From NCBI GenBank assembly GCA_025093555.1, contig JAIWNF010000022.1, forward strand, positions 62,001 through 126,000: DNA of 64,000 nt, written 5' to 3'. A model generated the notes under the pieces. That model did not search any database. It was not told the origin of the DNA and saw only the letters and a program-made list of their open reading frames with translations. This document shows, piece after piece, positions 24,305 through 35,483 of this stretch; the first letter of the stretch is position 1, and every line of letters begins with the position of its first letter. Both the position numbers and the translations under genes were made by a program. This DNA comes from Circinella umbellata (Eukaryota > Mucoromycota > Mucoromycetes > Mucorales > Lichtheimiaceae).

Positions 24305-24524
24305 TACATTATAAAAATTTCAACGTTTCCAATGTTTCTTTGTACGATATATGTTTTTACAATTTATTTTGCGTAATATCGGCAGTTTATGTTCTTTGAA
24401 CTACTATTTTCTCGAAATTACTAACTTACTTTTTCGAGATTACTTGAGATATCAAGATATTATATTTCATGTTGTAATGGTTTAGTTTTTTTTTTTGTTT
24501 AGGAATACGTACGTACAGTTTAGA

Positions 24525-25835
24525 CAGTAAATATTACTGGAAGATTTATATGTATTTCTATTTATTAGCGTGGTATAATCCTTATTGGTGTCCTTGTATC
24601 AACCATGTAAGTAACTTGAATTAAGGTAACTATATATTAGTCTTAAAAGACTAATCTTAATTATAATAATAGATATGCTATTTTTTTTTATGATCTTGCA
24701 ACAGCTAAAATACTTTCTGTTCCTCAAATTCCCGTTCCTTTAATGAAACCTATTCCATCCATGATTCCCGTGCCTGAATTTGCTGCAATGATGAGTATCA
24801 TTTCAATTTATACATCCATTTATACTTTTGCAACAGCTTGTCAATTAACTGGATTGGAAATTATTGGGAAAAAGTCAGCATCTTTATCACGTCGTGATGG
24901 AATCAAAAAGCATCAAGTAGATACCCTTACTACATCCTTAGCAGTATTATCAGGCGTGATCTCCCCTTGTATAGCATTATGGGATATGGCATCTACCATT
25001 GAAATTATCTTTTGGTCTATACCTTTATTTGTTTTAGCTTTAATGATGTTGGGATTTAGAATGATGGTTCAAGTAGAAGGAAAAATTGATGATTTGGATA
25101 AAGCACGATATAAATATAAAGGTGCTTAATAATAATAATAGTAATAGTACATTTTTTGTATATATATAAAAGTGTGTATATAAATTGGTTTATTATAGTT
25201 TTTTTTTCTCGTTTTTTTTTTTGTTGGTGTGTTTGTATGTATGTATAAATAGTAATATAAAAGTTTTATGATGATGATAATGACTGTTGTTGTTGTGATG
25301 ATGGTGCTGAGGATTGTTGTGATTGAGATTCTTCTTCATCAATGAAATCATCATCCCATGATAATAAATGTGACATATCCATATCATAAACCTTATGAAC
25401 CATTAATAATGCCATAAGAACGGGTAAATGAACAATGCTTCCAAAGAATAATTGTCTTGCATTTTTTTCATCACTATCATAGATATATATAATCCAATTA
25501 ATAAGTGTTTATCCATTCAAATCGCTTTCTTTTTTATTCCTTCAACTACACGTTCCCCTTTCTTGGATATATAATGTATAATCTTTACCTTTTTTTATAG
25601 AATCGATAAGCACCATAAATTAAACCTGCATTTGCAATGGATGAATCAAGGGCAAACCACCAACTAGTTAATCCAAGATATGGAATACTTAAAGAAAGTG
25701 GTACCATTGCTAAAGCATATCTTAAGGAAACTCGAGCATTTAATTTAGGATCCGTTACAGCCATCATTCGATATCCAGCCTTTGAATAATCCGCCCGTAA
25801 ATTCCATGCCAAAGAATTAAAATGAGGAAATTGCC
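24525..25835. repeat. Right arm of 1.3-kb inverted duplication
   Basis: Reverse complement of 17440-18765. Contains the 5'-truncated membrane-protein copy and the 3' end of intact COX10. The pogo-like element at 23494-24304 ends about 220 bp before its inner edge. Confidence 0.9.
24569..25129 (+). pseudogene. 5'-truncated copy of the small membrane-protein gene
   Basis: Contains the last two exons (24569-24606 and 24673-25129) with the same splice sites as the complete gene at 18139-19027. The encoded sequence differs at only a few residues (KPIPSM for RPIPSM, KSAS for KSTS, QVDT for QVNT, AVLS for AVFS). The first two exons with the start codon are missing because the duplication breakpoint lies at about 24525. 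The frame is still open, so decay is recent or selection still acts; a downstream ATG at 24743 could give a 128-residue product. Confidence 0.8.
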
Positions 25836-26571
25836 ATGCATAAAGTAAACCACCTAACACCCAAGCACCTGGTTCTAATCCATTGGTCATAGCTGTCCAG
25901 CCCATCATGGGAGGAATACCACCTACAACAGCGCCTACCCAAGTATTGGCAATAGAAGATCGTTTCATGGGTGTATAAACACATGTATATAAAAAGATAT
26001 TGGCTGCACCCAAAGCAGCTGTCAAAGGATTCACCATGGTACCTAACATGGTAACGCCTGCGGCCCCTGTTAAAGTACCAAATGAAAATGCATGAAAGGG
26101 TGATAAACTACGTCTTCCAAGAATTCTATTTCGTGTTCGTAACATTTGAGCATCGTATGGAATTTCAATCCATTGGTTAATGGCATTAGCTGAAGAAATA
26201 CATAAAGTGGTACCGACAGTGGTATAAATCAAGGTAGAAACGGAAGCAGCACCAGGCGCCATAGCATATCCACACATGGTTGTTAAAGCAACTAAACAAG
26301 CTAATTTTGCTTTTGAAAGTTCTTTATAAAGTTTTGGTAATTGAGCTAATGAAGGTATATCATCAATAGGTTTAAATTTAGTTCCTTTATTTTCTTGTTG
26401 TTGTTGTTGTTGAATAGCTGCTGTGACATGACGTGTTGTAAATAATAAATTCGGTCGTGGTTGATATTGTTTATTTAAATGTCGCCATTGGGATAATGGA
26501 GTAATGGTAGTAGGAGTATTATGTTTTGAAATTAGTCTCCACAAACGCGTGGATTGAGAAGAAGATAACAT
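25266..26571 (-). CDS. COX10: Protoheme IX farnesyltransferase, mitochondrial (COX10)
   Basis: Two exons, 26571-25589 and 25473-25266, 396 residues. COX10 attaches a farnesyl group to heme b to make heme O in the inner mitochondrial membrane, the first step toward heme A of cytochrome c oxidase. Evidence is the UbiA-family prenyl-diphosphate motif NAINQWIEIPYDAQMLRTRN, the TPMKRSS loop, GAVVGGIPPMMGW, and the second conserved loop ADYSKAGYRMMAVTDP, all spaced as in COX10. The N-terminus is Arg/Ser/Gln-rich, fitting a mitochondrial presequence; about eight hydrophobic spans follow. The C-terminal exon adds an acidic and Gln/Ser-rich tail. It is convergent with the truncated membrane-protein copy, 136 bp apart. 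This is the intact copy; the fragment at 17440 is dead. Confidence 0.95.
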
Positions 26572-26836
26572 TATTTTTTTTTAAGAATAAAAAATAAAAA
26601 TATACAAAGAAGGGAGAAAGGAGAGGGGTTGGGTGTATGTATAAGTGTGTGTGGCTGTCTTCTGCAGGATACAAAAAATAAAATAACAAAAAAACAGTTG
26701 GGACGGAGTTTTTTATATCATTGACAAGGACCGGAATCTTGGAAAGAAACCTAGATACTATTATATTTTGACAGCATTATTCCCCAAACACACACGATTT
26801 GAATAATATACAGTTATTATTGGTTACTATTATTAT

Positions 26837-27547
26837 TCAAATTTCATGCTTTTGAAAAGGAAAAAAACTTACCAAGATAATCCATCCAAGTATACCAAAA
26901 AATGTACCTGATAATAATTCACGATATCCATGAAAATAAATGCTTGTCATTGCTAACATCCAATACCACAATCCTAATAATCCAAAAACAAAGACTTGTT
27001 TTCTTTTATTTCCTTGTTTTAATTGCATTAATTCTTCCAATAAGAACAAACTGGCATGAATTAATAATACACAATGACCTGAAACATCATGTCCACCATG
27101 CCATCGGCCTCCTGAAGAACGACACGTGGCCTGTTGTAATAGCATACTTTTATTGATTGCGGCGGCGATAAGCGGAGAACTAGTATTTTCGAAATGACAA
27201 CTACCACCTGTTGCAACAAACATACGATCCACAAAACTAGGTCCTAATAACCATTGTGTCATTACGATCCAATATAATGTCATGCATAAATAACGTCCAA
27301 GTGATTGTAATAGTTTGTTCTTGTTATTTGTTGTTCTTGTTGTTGTTGTGGTAGTAGGTTGAAAAATTAAAAGTGAACTATAGGCCAAAGTAGTCCAAAG
27401 CCATCCAAGTTTAACGAAATATACATTGAATATATTATGACTATTACTGAAATAACTTGGTGGAATATGACCCGCTAATGTACTACTAAGAAATAGTACA
27501 GTTAAAGGATATAATATTAAAGCAGCCCATTGATAAGGTTTTATCAT
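26837..27547 (-). CDS. FIT family ER lipid protein (FIT2/SCS3-like)
   Basis: 236 residues in one exon. Family members are ER membrane proteins with acyl-CoA diphosphatase activity that support lipid droplet formation and ER lipid balance. The signature GGHDVSGHCVLLIH is at residues 151-164 and the second conserved histidine lies in SIYFHGYRELLSGT (H206), each within a hydrophobic helix; about six membrane spans are predicted by eye. A GTAAGT occurs in the last codons (LVSFFPFQKHEI), with a TAG acceptor ~45 bp on, so the extreme C-terminus could be altered by splicing. It follows COX10 on the same strand and is divergent from the WD40 gene. Confidence 0.85.
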   Translation of the reverse strand: MIKPYQWAALILYPLTVLFLSSTLAGHIPPSYFSNSHNIFNVYFVKLGWLWTTLAYSSLLIFQPTTTTTTRTTNNKNKLLQSLGRYLCMTLYWIVMTQWLLGPSFVDRMFVATGGSCHFENTSSPLIAAAINKSMLLQQATCRSSGGRWHGGHDVSGHCVLLIHASLFLLEELMQLKQGNKRKQVFVFGLLGLWYWMLAMTSIYFHGYRELLSGTFFGILGWIILVSFFPFQKHEI

Positions 27548-28175
27548 TTAGTAAAGGGAGGAAAAAAAAAGAAAGAGATAGAGTGGGGGGGAATAGAAGA
27601 GGGAGAAAAAAGCTTAAATATATGCCACTGGGCCAAAAAAAAAGGGGGGGTGGGTTTTTTTAAACTCAAAAACTTTTTTTTTTTTTGGATAAGAACATAC
27701 AGGATTTTTTCTATGCTTTGGAGCTTGATTTGTTTTCATTTTGGGGTTGAAGCTTTTATGATTTTGCGTAGAGTCTATTATCAATTCGACGCATGACAAT
27801 TTACAACTGCCAAATGACTCTTATCATTGTCAAGTGAACCGTAACCTATATTAAGCGATTAATACTCATCAACAAATGTTGTTTATCACCAAAAATAGAG
27901 TTAGATATAAGCTGTTAGCTTCCGAGTAATAATTCACTATGCGTCATTATGATATTACCAGTAAAGTAAAAATATATAATTAAGCCGCAAAATTGTGCCG
28001 AATTGATAATAAACTCTACACAAAAATCATAAAAGTTTCCAACGCCAAAATGAAAAAAAAAAAAAACGTCGCACCAAGTAAAAAAACCTCCACAGCGAAT
28101 TTAAAACAGAAAAAAAAAACTCAGCGCCTAGTTGAAAAAAAATCCTGTATTTTTATTGTTATTTAAGAAAAAAAA
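27548..28175. promoter_or_regulatory. Bidirectional intergenic region between FIT-like and WDR89-like genes
   Basis: A 628-bp region separates two divergently transcribed start codons and must contain both promoters. It has long homopolymer tracts (poly-T near 27660-27690, poly-A near 28050-28160). No specific factor site is recognised. Confidence 0.4.
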
Positions 28176-29339
28176 ATGATTCAGGTGGACGCGAATCCAG
28201 AATTATTACCACCATTTCAACCGGTACAGGCTATTGATTTCGGGTTTCAAGACGATTATGTATTAGAAGTAGCAACAAATAGTCAATATGCTATTGCAAG
28301 TGCTTCTGATAAATTAATTCGACTTTATGACTTGACCACATTACAATTAGCAACTACACTTAAAGCACAAGAAAAAGCAATTAATAAGATCAAAATATAT
28401 AATGATCAATATTTATTATCTGCATCAGCTGACGGTACACTTTTACGTTGGGACTTAAGAACAGCTCAACCTATCCAAACTTTTCGACGTAAGAAATTGA
28501 GAATAATATCGAATCTAGACATAATATTCACATATATATATTTATGCTTATACAAATAGTATGAATTATATTTTCTTTAGATGATAAACCTATTACAACA
28601 TTTGATATTAACTGTAATGATACCATGGTTGTCATGGGTACTGGAGATTTCGATTTATATGGATGTCCCGATATTTTATTTTATGATACCCGGCAAACAC
28701 CTCAATTTTTATCACGATTTGAAGAATCTCACAATGATGATGTAACAGAAATTCAATGTCATCCAACTTTACCTTCTCATTTAATTACAAGCTCTGCTGA
28801 TGGATTGGTGAATTATTATGATGTTACTGATTTTGATGAACAAGAAGCATTACTATCTGTAGTTAATGCTGGATCAGCGGTACAAAAGGCTGGATTCTTT
28901 GGTCCGGATTGTGAATATGTTTATAGTTTAACAGGAAATGAAACATTCTTATTACATACATTGGAAGGAGATTTGATTTGTGATTATGGGGATGTTAGAC
29001 AATTGGATGAATCAATAGGATATGCTATTGATTGTAGTTATGATAAAGAAACACAACGCTTTTATTTAATTACTGGAAATATAGAGTAAGTTTTATATAT
29101 TGGATAAGCGAAAACTAGGCAATGGTTAACTTTGTTATTTCCATGGATTATTGTTTTGAAATAGTGGTGATGTTCAATTATTGCATGTTAATGTAAATCA
29201 TGTCCAACATTGTCAAACACTCAAGGCACCAGGTGGTCATTCAGATATTGTTAGAGCATTTCATTGGAATCATTCTACTCAAAGTATATTAACAGGAGGT
29301 GAAGATGGTCGTATGTGTGCATGGCAAGCCAATTTGTAA
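28176..29339 (+). CDS. WD40-repeat protein, WDR89-like
   Basis: Three exons, 28176-28488, 28581-29085, 29165-29339; phases fit, 330 residues. WD repeat signatures are visible: AIASASDKLIRLYD, LLSASADGTLLRWD, LITSSADGLVNYYD and ILTGGEDGRMCAWQ, indicating a single beta-propeller of about six or seven blades. The C-terminal block APGGHSDIVRAFHWN with the final TGGEDGRMCAW resembles WDR89, a conserved protein without a firm biochemical role. The function is therefore a protein-interaction scaffold by inference. It is followed 185 bp downstream by the PIG-X-like gene on the same strand. Confidence 0.88.
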
Positions 29340-29524
29340 ATTTTATATAATATAGAAAAAAAAAATTATTAAGATTATTTAAATCATTAAACTCAAAAAT
29401 ATATTTCTATAATTGCATAAATTTTATATACTTTTTTTCTTTTTTTTTTGCGCGTGTCACGTTCCTTTTTTTTATTTTTCTTCTGCTTTTCCACACATTC
29501 TTTTTAATAATATAAAAAAAGAAC

Positions 29525-30247
29525 ATGGTTCAAGTTTCATGGCATTTTGATAAAGAATCAAGTTTTCATCCTCATATTATTACTCGATTGGAATCAATAC
29601 AACAAGAGGATCCTAATTGTTGGTTTGATATTATATATCAATTACCCGCTAGTGTTTTCGTTGATCCCAATCAAGTTGATTCTAATATTTATGTATTTGG
29701 TGAAACGGATCTCGAAGCCCCATTAGAACATGTTCAGGAACCACGTGGTAGTACCATTATTATACGAAAGAAACAACAAGATGAAGAACACGAAAAAGAA
29801 AAGGAAAATAGTGTTATTGATTTACCCATTCATTTAAGATACCAACGACCATCTTCAACTGAAACGTATCGATCCATTAAAATACCAAAACCTCGAGCTG
29901 GTTGGACTTGCAAAATACCTGTAAAAGATAATGAACAAGTAGATAATGGACCATGGACACGAAATAAAAATAGACTATTATTACCACCATTACAAGAAAA
30001 TACACTGATACCTATAAATAAAATGGATCCTAGCAAGACAGTTTTTCAAGATGTATTGGTGACAGGAAAGGAAGATTACTTGGTATTATATGTACCTGTT
30101 GGAAGAACACAAGATTTAGATATGGTACAAATGGGAACTATGGTTGCTGTAGTAACATGTACATTATGGATTATTTTAGCTACTTGGAAATCTGTTACAA
30201 AAAGAAGAAGATATGATGCTAAAGGGAAAAGAAGACGATCTGAATAA
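29525..30247 (+). CDS. PIG-X/Pbn1-like subunit of GPI mannosyltransferase I
   Basis: 240 residues, single exon. PIG-X (mammals) and Pbn1 (yeast) stabilise the catalytic subunit PIG-M/Gpi14 that adds the first mannose to GPI anchors on the ER lumenal side. Supporting sequence: the family block LPIHLRYQRPSS followed by YRSIKIPKP, and a single C-terminal transmembrane helix (about residues 207-226, TMVAVVTCTLWIILATW) followed by a basic tail KRRRYDAKGKRRR. No N-terminal signal peptide is evident, as in other fungal members. The glutamate/lysine-rich insertion around residue 90-100 is variable. It sits in a compact run of plus-strand genes, 252 bp before gatB. Confidence 0.82.
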   Translation: MVQVSWHFDKESSFHPHIITRLESIQQEDPNCWFDIIYQLPASVFVDPNQVDSNIYVFGETDLEAPLEHVQEPRGSTIIIRKKQQDEEHEKEKENSVIDLPIHLRYQRPSSTETYRSIKIPKPRAGWTCKIPVKDNEQVDNGPWTRNKNRLLLPPLQENTLIPINKMDPSKTVFQDVLVTGKEDYLVLYVPVGRTQDLDMVQMGTMVAVVTCTLWIILATWKSVTKRRRYDAKGKRRRSE

Positions 30248-30499
30248 ATATTTTTGATTATCCATTGAAAATATTATTTATGTTTATAAACTGTAACGGT
30301 ATTTCTTTTTCTAATAGCCCGCTTTTTTGGGTAACACAATACTTTTGTTTTTTTGTTGACAGGAATAACAATCTTAAATAGCGGGCGATTTTTTTTTGTT
30401 TTTAAAGCACAACCCAACTATTTTTATTTTATTTTTTGTATTTACATATTTAACTTACCAAACTTATATCACATATTAATAATAATAATAAATAAATAA

Positions 30500-32861
30500 A
30501 TGTTGTCTTGGTGGTATCGTCGTTCAACTACTCGACCATTAACACGATTTCAAATACGTACCTTGGTTACTGAACAACAACCACGTTCTGTTTTTAATAA
30601 ACAGGGTTGGGAAGCCGTCATTGGTATTGAAGTTCATGCTCAAATCGATTCAAAAACTAAATTATTTTCAGGTAGTTAAATAAATTAAAGACAAAAAGTG
30701 GAAAGAAAAGCAATTGGAGCTCATTGACATGGAAACGCGTCATGAAGTAAAAAATATTGGTTTCTTATATAACCCCAAAAAAAATGTGATATATTTTTCA
30801 TAGATATGGAAACTTCCTATGAGGAACCACCAAATAGTAAAGTTTCTATGGTTGACCTTGCATATCCTGGTGTTCAACCTGTAAAGTTACTTCTTTTTAT
30901 TCTTGCTACTAGTATATGATAATCTTTTCTGATCTTTCTAACGTAAAAAGTTGAAACTAAAATAATACTATTGTTTTAGAGATTAAATGAAGAATGCGTA
31001 GAACTAGCAGTAAAAACAGCACTTGCATTAAAAGCAACAGTACAAAAACGTTCGAGATTTGATAGAAAACACTATTTTTATCCAGATTTACCACAAGGAT
31101 ATCAAATTACACAGCAAAGAGAACCTATTGCTCGAGGAGGTATGATTACTTTAACCGAATTGGATGGTGTTTCAGAACCTTTCCATGTTGGATTACATCA
31201 AATTCAATTAGAACAGGTAAAACCTTATTAACCAAGATCTTACATGATTGCAAAAATACAGATGATTAGGTTTTTTTTAATCATTCTAGTTATATATGTA
31301 TGTAGGATACAGGTAAAAGTATGCATGATATGGTTGTTGGATCTACTTTATTGGATATGAATCGTGCAGGAACTGGTTTAATGGAAATTGTTACACAACC
31401 AGATTTAAGGTAGAGTTTAGTTACGTCTTCTGAAAAGCGGGGGAATTTAGTTATATTTATGTAAACAATATATTTTTTATAGATCATCTTACGAAGCTGG
31501 ATTATTAGTAAAAAAATTACAAAATATATTACAATGTGTTGGTTCATCACAAGCTAGTATGAATGAGGTAAAAAAAAAAGATACAACATACGTTTTTCTT
31601 ATAATAATTAAGGAACAAGGAATTCAATATGAATATATCTATAATTAGGGATCCATGCGATGTGATGTCAATGTATCTGTTCATAAACAAGGTGAACCTT
31701 TTGGTACGCGATGCGAAATTAAAAACTTGAATAGTATACGTTTTTTATCTATGGCCATCGACGCAGAAATTGAACGACAAATCAAATTAATTGAAAAGGG
31801 TGGTCAAGTTACTTCGGAAACACGTGGATTTGATGTTGCTAAAAAAACAACTTTCAAACTTCGCGGAAAAGAAACAGCGCCTGATTATCGATATATGCCA
31901 GAACCCGATTTACCTCCTTTAATATTAAGTCAAGATATTATTGATTCTTTGGCGAAAGAATTACCCGAATTACCGGATGAAACGAGATCAAGGATTATAG
32001 AACATTATAAAATGTCATTGGATGATGCTCATTCTTTATTGAATGAACCAGGCAGTTTAACCTTTTTTGAAAAAGTGTGTCAAGGTCGAAATTCACAAGC
32101 TGTTCTTAATTGGTAAATCGTATATACATGATTTCTTGAACTATTTTGGATTGGGTTGGATTGGAAAAATTGATGGATAGGAATATTTATATCATAGGAC
32201 AATTAATGATTTATTTGGTGAACTTGCAAAACAAGAGATTCCATTTATGCAAAGTCCAGTATCTATTGATCAAATGGGATCCTTAGTAGACTTAGTCCAA
32301 GATAATAAAATCACAGGTAAATTATAATAGTCTGTATACCATGTACAAATGTATATGGTCTATTGTGACACAAATTAATCTTTCTCCCTTTTCTTCAATT
32401 ACTATCTTCTAGGAAAAATTGGTAAAGATATATTACGAATTATGATTGAAGAAGGCAATGGTATTATGCCTCAAAAAATTGTAGAACAAAAAGGATGGGC
32501 ACGTATGGATGATAGTGATATGTTGAATACTATTTGTAATACACTTATTACAAAACATGCAGATCAGGTAAATAGTTCAGAAACTATTGTATTTAAACGG
32601 GTAAAAAAAAACGAACAGTAATAACGTAAATACTATTTTTTTCAGGTGAATAAATTTCAAAATGGTGAAATAAAAGTATATAAATGGTTTATTGGACAAA
32701 TTATGCGTGAAACCAAAGGTATGGCTGATCCAACACAAGTAAATATTGCATTATGTAATGCATTAGGTTGTAAACCTGAAGATATTATAGACGCAGAAAC
32801 AAAAGCTTCTTCTTCTTCTGGTAAGAAGAAGAAAGGAGATGGAAAAAAGAAGAAAAAATAA
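30500..32861 (+). CDS. gatB: Mitochondrial glutamyl-tRNA(Gln) amidotransferase subunit B (GatB/PET112)
   Basis: Nine exons: 30500-30671, 30804-30880, 30980-31216, 31306-31409, 31483-31567, 31649-32112, 32198-32316, 32413-32567, 32646-32861; all phases fit, 542 residues. The protein, with GatA and GatC/GatF, converts Glu-tRNA(Gln) to Gln-tRNA(Gln) in mitochondria. Family blocks are [74 protein letters not shown] and [14 protein letters not shown], followed by the helical and tRNA-binding tail domain ([11 protein letters not shown]..., NPTQ-like DPTQVN). The N-terminal Arg/Thr-rich 35 residues look like a mitochondrial presequence. A Ser4 plus Lys-rich tail ([13 protein letters not shown]) is unusual. 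The last three exons are duplicated at 43923-44645. Confidence 0.95.
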
Positions 32862-33037
32862 AATTACTCTGATTATTATAATAAATCCTTCTTTTTTTTT
32901 TATGATGTGGGAATTGCCACTATGTAAAATATCAATTATGCATTATTGATTTAGGAGTGAAAACAAATATAATATAACTATAAAAATTTCAGGTCAATTT
33001 TCTTTTCCTTCATCACATATGAACGAAAAATCCTGTT

Positions 33038-33325
33038 TCTTCTTTCTTTCGTGTAGAAATTTGGCCCTGTTTTGCTCCGTAGGTTCTTTTGGTGAAGAAA
33101 GGTGTTGCAGTTCATCGACGGTGGAATCTGCACGTCGCATGGGGTTATGTATTGTGCATATCTTTATTTTTTAATCTACCGTGTACTGATCATTTGATTC
33201 TACCTTAACTCCATGTCGAGTTTTTTTTTATTGTTATTCAGCGTAACTCTGGTCTTTCGGCCGAGTTTTATTCCTGATTGTGTCAGAACGACCGCAAGCT
33301 CATTGGCCACTTTAATCATAGCCTT
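33038..33325 (+). repeat. Diverged fragment of the giant inverted-repeat element
   Basis: Matches 51663-51955 of the right arm with many differences. Shared stretches include GGGTTATGTATT, ACCGTGTACTGAT, TTGTGTCAGA(A/G)CGACCGC and AGCTCATTGGCCACTTT. It shows the palindromic element family is dispersed and older than the copy at 49665-58025. Confidence 0.75.
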
Positions 33326-34154
33326 AGCATAAATGATTAGAGTACCTTTGACAAACTACACTTTTTCGTATTCTTTTTACGTATCAATTTAATTTTATTT
33401 TATTATTACATTCTTTGATGAAACAAGAGCACAAAGTGGTCACAGACTCATCATCAAAGCACAAGAATATCCAGGACAAGAACAATTACCTTGTTGTCTC
33501 CTAAATTTCTCTTCTTGAGGAATGGTAAAAAGCAAGGTGGGGATGAGAGGAATAATAGCGGTAGTTATTTGAAATGCTGACAGCAAATCATTGCCAATAT
33601 GTGTACGTACATATATATTATAGCATAAAATGAGCAAAGCTGTTTAAACAATAAAAAAAAGATACCTTTTTATGTGGTAAAGATCATTTCATATATGCAC
33701 AATAAATTTTTTAATTGTTTTTACGTATTGTATGTATGAGAGAAATATTTTTTTTCTATATTTGATTTGTGAATGATGATGTTATTATACGTAACATAAG
33801 ATTCGTGACCTTGTGTTGTACCGAAAAAGGCTGTTGATAAAAATGCGTGTACACAGAAAACTAAATAAAGAGAATATCATGGACTTAAGCAGATCAGTTG
33901 AATATAAAAATGTTAATTTTCAAGGATGAACAAGGATCATCGGATGTTTATATATTTCGAGTCAATCCTTGAATTTCATCCTTTGATCCTTGAACTAATG
34001 TTACCTTTTTTCTCTTTCTCTTTATTAATTTTATTATTAATATATATATTATCACCTTCCAAATTATCATCATCAATAATATCTCATTATTATTATTCAA
34101 CAAATAAAGAAGTAATTATCATAAATATTGTGTTCCATTCAGACCGTACCAACT
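33326..34154. other. Intergenic, no gene seen
   Basis: AT-rich, no supported coding features. Includes the first of three dispersed TCCTTGAAT/ATCCTTTGATCC motifs near 33964-33999. Confidence 0.5.
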
Positions 34155-34563
34155 GTTAAAGATAACCAGGATAATTGCTACACGTACTCGTGAATGTTAC
34201 CTAAACCAGTAAGGGGCACACGTACAAGTAATTGCAACACTTGCAAGTAACTGTTACAAGTACAAGTTACTAATACTCAAGATTTCAGCCAATTATCAAC
34301 TTAGGATAGATAGATAGAAATTAGTATAAATAAGACATCTTTCTTCCTCAATTAAATCTTTAGTTCTACTAAGTTTACAAAGTTAATAAACTACTTGGTT
34401 CACTCACCATTATTTTCTATTTTCTCCCTACAATCGGGATTGATTTATTTTGTTGGTTATAAATTAACCAAACTCTTTTATTTTTATAAGTTATTTATTT
34501 TAACTTATCCTTTTCCTTGAGTCATATACTCGGAATTATATTACTTTTTATTCATTTTTTAAC
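34155..34563 (+). repeat. LTR-like segment (possible solo LTR)
   Basis: Starts TGTTAAAG and ends TTTTTTAACA (inverted TGTTAAA/TTTAACA termini), with TATAAATAAG at 34324-34333 and an AATAAAC poly(A)-type signal near 34385. These are LTR features, but no matching flanking target duplication was found, so either the boundaries are wrong or it has decayed. Confidence 0.3.
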
Positions 34564-34671
34564 ACGATACGACCGAAACGTATCACTAGAACAAGTTACC
34601 GCTTTCAAGAGTTAATCCTTGAATATCATCCTTTGATCCTTCAACTAGACCCAGAGAATATTTTCCTAATA

Positions 34672-35481
34672 CAGTGAGTATTCGTTAAACCGGTACTCAA
34701 TATATGTGAGGGTTTGTACCGGTTTAGCGAATTACCGGTTTAACGAATCGAAACGCAGCTGGTACCAATATGTAATATACTGAAAAAATAACTAAGCTGT
34801 ACGGATAAGATAAAAAAAATGATAGCTGATATAATGTATCTATGCTATTATGAGGTAATATTTTGGTGATAAAAATGATATTAGTATACAGTATTCATCG
34901 AATAGTAACAGTTAACCAGAGACAGGATTAATAATGAATATACAACAAAGTGTGTTTAAAACATGGACCATGGTTAGCGGTTGAATAAATGAGTAAAAAT
35001 GAATTGAATCAGCAACCTAATTACATACATTACTCAATGGTAATAAACAAGTACGTGACAAAGTTGAAAAGAAACACATACATATCCAGACAAGAAAGAA
35101 GAAAAAGCATCTGTGTGAAGTTGGTGAAAAAGAGACACTGTTATCAATAAGATGTTGAGAAGGTTTCTTTTGACGGCAAGAATGATTTGTGTATTTTCAA
35201 TTTCTATGGAAACAAAGTAGCCAACTGAAAACAAAGCGAAGAACTGAGATGACGTTAAAGGAAGGCCGTGTCAATAATGTTATCAATAAAAACTGATATT
35301 ATATTATATAAGAAAAAATAATACTATTATAAACCCGGTAAATATTTACGAAAGCTCACCGGATACCGGTTTAGCGAATCACCGGTATTTTACTAAGTAT
35401 ATAAAAAATATTTAAGAGATACGTATTACCGGTTTAGCGAAATACCGGTTTAACGAGCACCGGTTTAGCGAATACTTACTG
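34672..35481. mobile_element. TIR DNA element, Tc1/mariner-pogo type, non-autonomous (copy 2)
   Basis: Second copy, 810 bp, of the element at 23494-24304: same CAGTGAG...CTTACTG terminal inverted repeats, TA on both sides, the same ACCGGTTTAGCGAA subterminal repeats and the same conserved 66-codon minus-strand frame (35034-35234). Small substitutions and indels separate the two. Confidence 0.87.
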
Positions 35482-35483
35482 TA

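Noticed and set aside
33440..34159. Open frames 33440-33637 and 33926-34159 as genes
   Set aside because: Low-complexity, no family resemblance, lie in a repeat-rich interval.
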